Assembly: GCA_964390805.1 (NCBI GenBank)
Contig: CAYMKL010000209.1
Coordinates: forward strand, 1-7,830
DNA length: 7,830 nt
From: CAYMKL01 sp964390805
GTDB taxonomy: Bacteria; Chloroflexota; Anaerolineae; VGOG01
Reading direction: 5' to 3'
The notes under the pieces were generated by a model, which was not told the origin of the DNA, searched no databases, and saw only the letters and a list, made by a program, of their open reading frames with translations. How positions within the stretch are numbered: position 1 is the first letter of the stretch; each line of letters begins with the position of its first letter. Positions 7,040-7,830 of this stretch are shown one piece after another. The translations under genes were made by a program, and so were the position numbers.

Positions 7040-7363
7040 TCATCCGCTGGATTCGGAGATGACCTCCTCGGAAATGAGAAACAACGGATCGGCGATGCGC
7101 TCCAGCGATTTTGCCAGCCCTGCTTGATAGCCAGAATCAAAGAAGGCTTTCTCAAAAGTCTCCATGTCGGGAAAGTAGGCTTCGGTCATGTAGCGATAAG
7201 GAGCCTCGTCCATCTTCCAGGCGCGCTCGATGACGTAGAAATCGCTCTTGATGACGCCCGGGATGGACATGTTGCTCTTTTGATGGGTTGTCGTGCGCCA
7301 CTTCATGAATTCCTCATGATCGGCGCCCGGCGGCAGGTTGTAGATCACGGTCAGCTTGATCAT
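7040..7363 (-). CDS. EthD-like dimeric alpha/beta-barrel protein
   Basis: The 107-residue protein begins MIKLTVIYNLPPGADHEEFM and contains WRTTTHQ (22-28), IPGVIKSD (34-41) and a later YMTEAYFPDMETFEKAF segment. This is the layout of EthD-family proteins of the ferredoxin-like dimeric alpha/beta-barrel (DABB) superfamily, which are usually 95-110 residues. The family was named from an ether-degradation cluster where its role is uncertain; relatives include small oxygenases, isomerases and putative carriers. Here it lies upstream of hyuA with 15 bases between them. Its own Shine-Dalgarno (AGGAG at 7370-7374) overlaps the TAG of the hyuB-like remnant at 7373-7375, so translation was probably coupled to an upstream hyuB. 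No catalytic residue can be assigned. A role in an isomerisation or ring step before HyuAB is a guess. No signal peptide. Confidence 0.8.
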   Translation of the reverse strand: MIKLTVIYNLPPGADHEEFMKWRTTTHQKSNMSIPGVIKSDFYVIERAWKMDEAPYRYMTEAYFPDMETFEKAFFDSGYQAGLAKSLERIADPLFLISEEVISESSG

Positions 7364-7372
7364 GTGTTGCTC

Positions 7373-7450
7373 CTATTCGGTTTTGCTGCGCTTATCCAGG
7401 CCGTAGTAGCGGTTCGTCTGCTCCAGCGTGATGTAGCCGTTCTTCCGCCA
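7373..7450 (-). pseudogene. C-terminal remnant of a second hyuB-like gene
   Basis: The minus-strand frame ending at the TAG 7373-7375 reads RKNGYITLEQTNRYYGLDKR just before the end, closely matching the C-terminus of the intact HyuB (KNGYITVEMAEKDYGV). At DNA level, 18 bases at 7427-7444 are identical to 2902-2919 inside the intact hyuB. Homology stops near 7450. Farther upstream the frame meets a TGA at 7478-7480 inside a repeat, so no full gene precedes it in this window. It is either a pseudogene tail cut by repeat insertion or the end of a real gene misjoined in assembly. Its stop codon is 9 bases from the EthD-like start. Confidence 0.7.
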
Positions 7451-7461
7451 CCCCGCCCGAG

Positions 7462-7568
7462 GCTGAAGCCATCGGGCTCAACATACAAAGGCCTGCGGCC
7501 TATCAAATCCAGCCCCAACGGGGGCTTCGTAGACTGAGCCAGGGGCTTGAGCGAAGCGGAGCCCCTGG
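7462..7568. repeat. 107-bp interspersed repeat, copy 1
   Basis: This segment matches 7618-7724 over its full 107 bases. The last 55 bases (7514-7568) are identical and the first half is clearly similar (GCTGAAGCC..TCGGGCTCA, then ACAAAGGCCT). It ends in a 9-bp-arm hairpin: CCAGGGGCT (7539-7547) with AGCCCCTGG (7560-7568) around a 12-base loop. No coding potential is seen. Confidence 0.85.
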
Positions 7569-7581
7569 CGGATGCCGCACC

Positions 7582-7617
7582 CTATCCGCCGCTGCTACGT
7601 TCATCCAGCCCGTAGTA
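7582..7617 (-). pseudogene. Second hyuB-like C-terminal remnant
   Basis: Ending at the TAG 7582-7584, the minus strand reads YYGLDERSSGG, aligning with YYGLDKRSKTE of the remnant at 7373-7450. The DNA is also similar (ATCCAG.CCGTAGTAG in both on the plus strand). Homology ends exactly where repeat copy 2 begins. It is only 11 codons, so the assignment rests on the match to its neighbour and on the shared arrangement of a hyuB tail abutting the repeat. Confidence 0.5.
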
Positions 7618-7724
7618 GCTGAAGCCGTCGGGCTCAGTTACAAAGGCCTATCGGCCTGTCCAAGCCAGACCCAACGGGGGCTTCGTAGACTGAGCCAGGG
7701 GCTTGAGCGAAGCGGAGCCCCTGG
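7618..7724. repeat. 107-bp interspersed repeat, copy 2
   Basis: Direct copy of 7462-7568, same orientation, offset 156 bases. It is identical over its last 55 bases (7670-7724) and carries the same hairpin (arms 7695-7703 and 7716-7724). It ends exactly at the N gap, suggesting that the repeat itself broke the assembly. Confidence 0.85.
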
Positions 7725-7824
7725 NNNNNNNNNNNNNNNNNNNNNNNNNNNNNNNNNNNNNNNNNNNNNNNNNNNNNNNNNNNNNNNNNNNNNNNNNNNN
7801 NNNNNNNNNNNNNNNNNNNNNNNN
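7725..7824. other. Assembly gap (100 N)
   Basis: Exactly 100 N adjoining repeat copy 2, so again a placeholder of unknown true size. Only six bases (7825-7830) follow, too few to annotate. The body of the upstream hyuB-like gene, if it exists, may lie in or beyond this gap. Confidence 0.95.
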
Positions 7825-7830
7825 CGGACT

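Noticed and set aside
6530..7537. Plus-strand open frame (335 codons) opposite hyuA and the EthD-like gene
   Set aside because: It runs across two well-supported minus-strand genes, their junction and a repeat; it is a compositional shadow.
7462..7724. CRISPR-like array from the two right-edge repeats
   Set aside because: There are only two 107-bp units, each adjoining a hyuB tail, with no regular short repeat-spacer pattern and no cas gene.

Overview
This is a bacterial, moderately GC-rich window, probably from a draft or metagenome assembly, because it carries two runs of exactly 100 N. Every gene I can support lies on the minus strand, so transcription runs right to left. The interspersed short repeats (a CATTGCGAGCC...GGCTCGCAATG type element and a GAGCGAAGCGGAGCCCC type hairpin repeat) recall genomes such as Chloroflexota. 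That is a weak guess from style; no ribosomal or other marker gene is present.

Layout in transcription order. (1) 7724-7373: two short remnants of hyuB-like C-termini, each cut off on its 5' side by a copy of the same 107-bp repeat, running into an N gap. (2) 7363-7040: a small EthD-like dimeric alpha/beta-barrel protein. (3) 7024-4935: hyuA, a hydantoinase/oxoprolinase ATPase subunit, interrupted only by an N run. (4) 4934-4558: a 377-bp spacer filled by a MITE-like element with 12-bp terminal inverted repeats and several internal hairpins. (5) 4557-2818: hyuB, the partner subunit, with a GTG start and a strong Shine-Dalgarno. (6) 2720-1077: a PucR/CdaR-type transcription regulator. (7) 855-1: a DUF917 (S-Me-THD family) protein whose 3' end lies beyond the window; it runs open to the window edge.

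Together this reads as a catabolic locus for a hydantoin-like, cyclic amide or imide compound. HyuA would use ATP to activate the ring carbonyl and HyuB would complete the hydrolysis (or carboxylation, in the acetone-carboxylase branch). DUF917 proteins often accompany hydantoinase genes, and PucR-type proteins regulate purine and hydantoin nitrogen catabolism. The real substrate cannot be read from the sequence.

The most interesting regulatory structure is between pucR and the DUF917 gene. A near-consensus sigma-70 promoter (TAGACA, 17-bp spacer, TATAAT) has its -35 box embedded in an array of four TTTGTC half-sites in alternating orientation (945-1003). The other points of interest are the duplicated hyuB tails with repeats at the right edge, the element inserted inside the hyuA-hyuB pair, the EthD-like gene in the operon, and evidence that the N run in hyuA hides only about 56 bases and no real frameshift.
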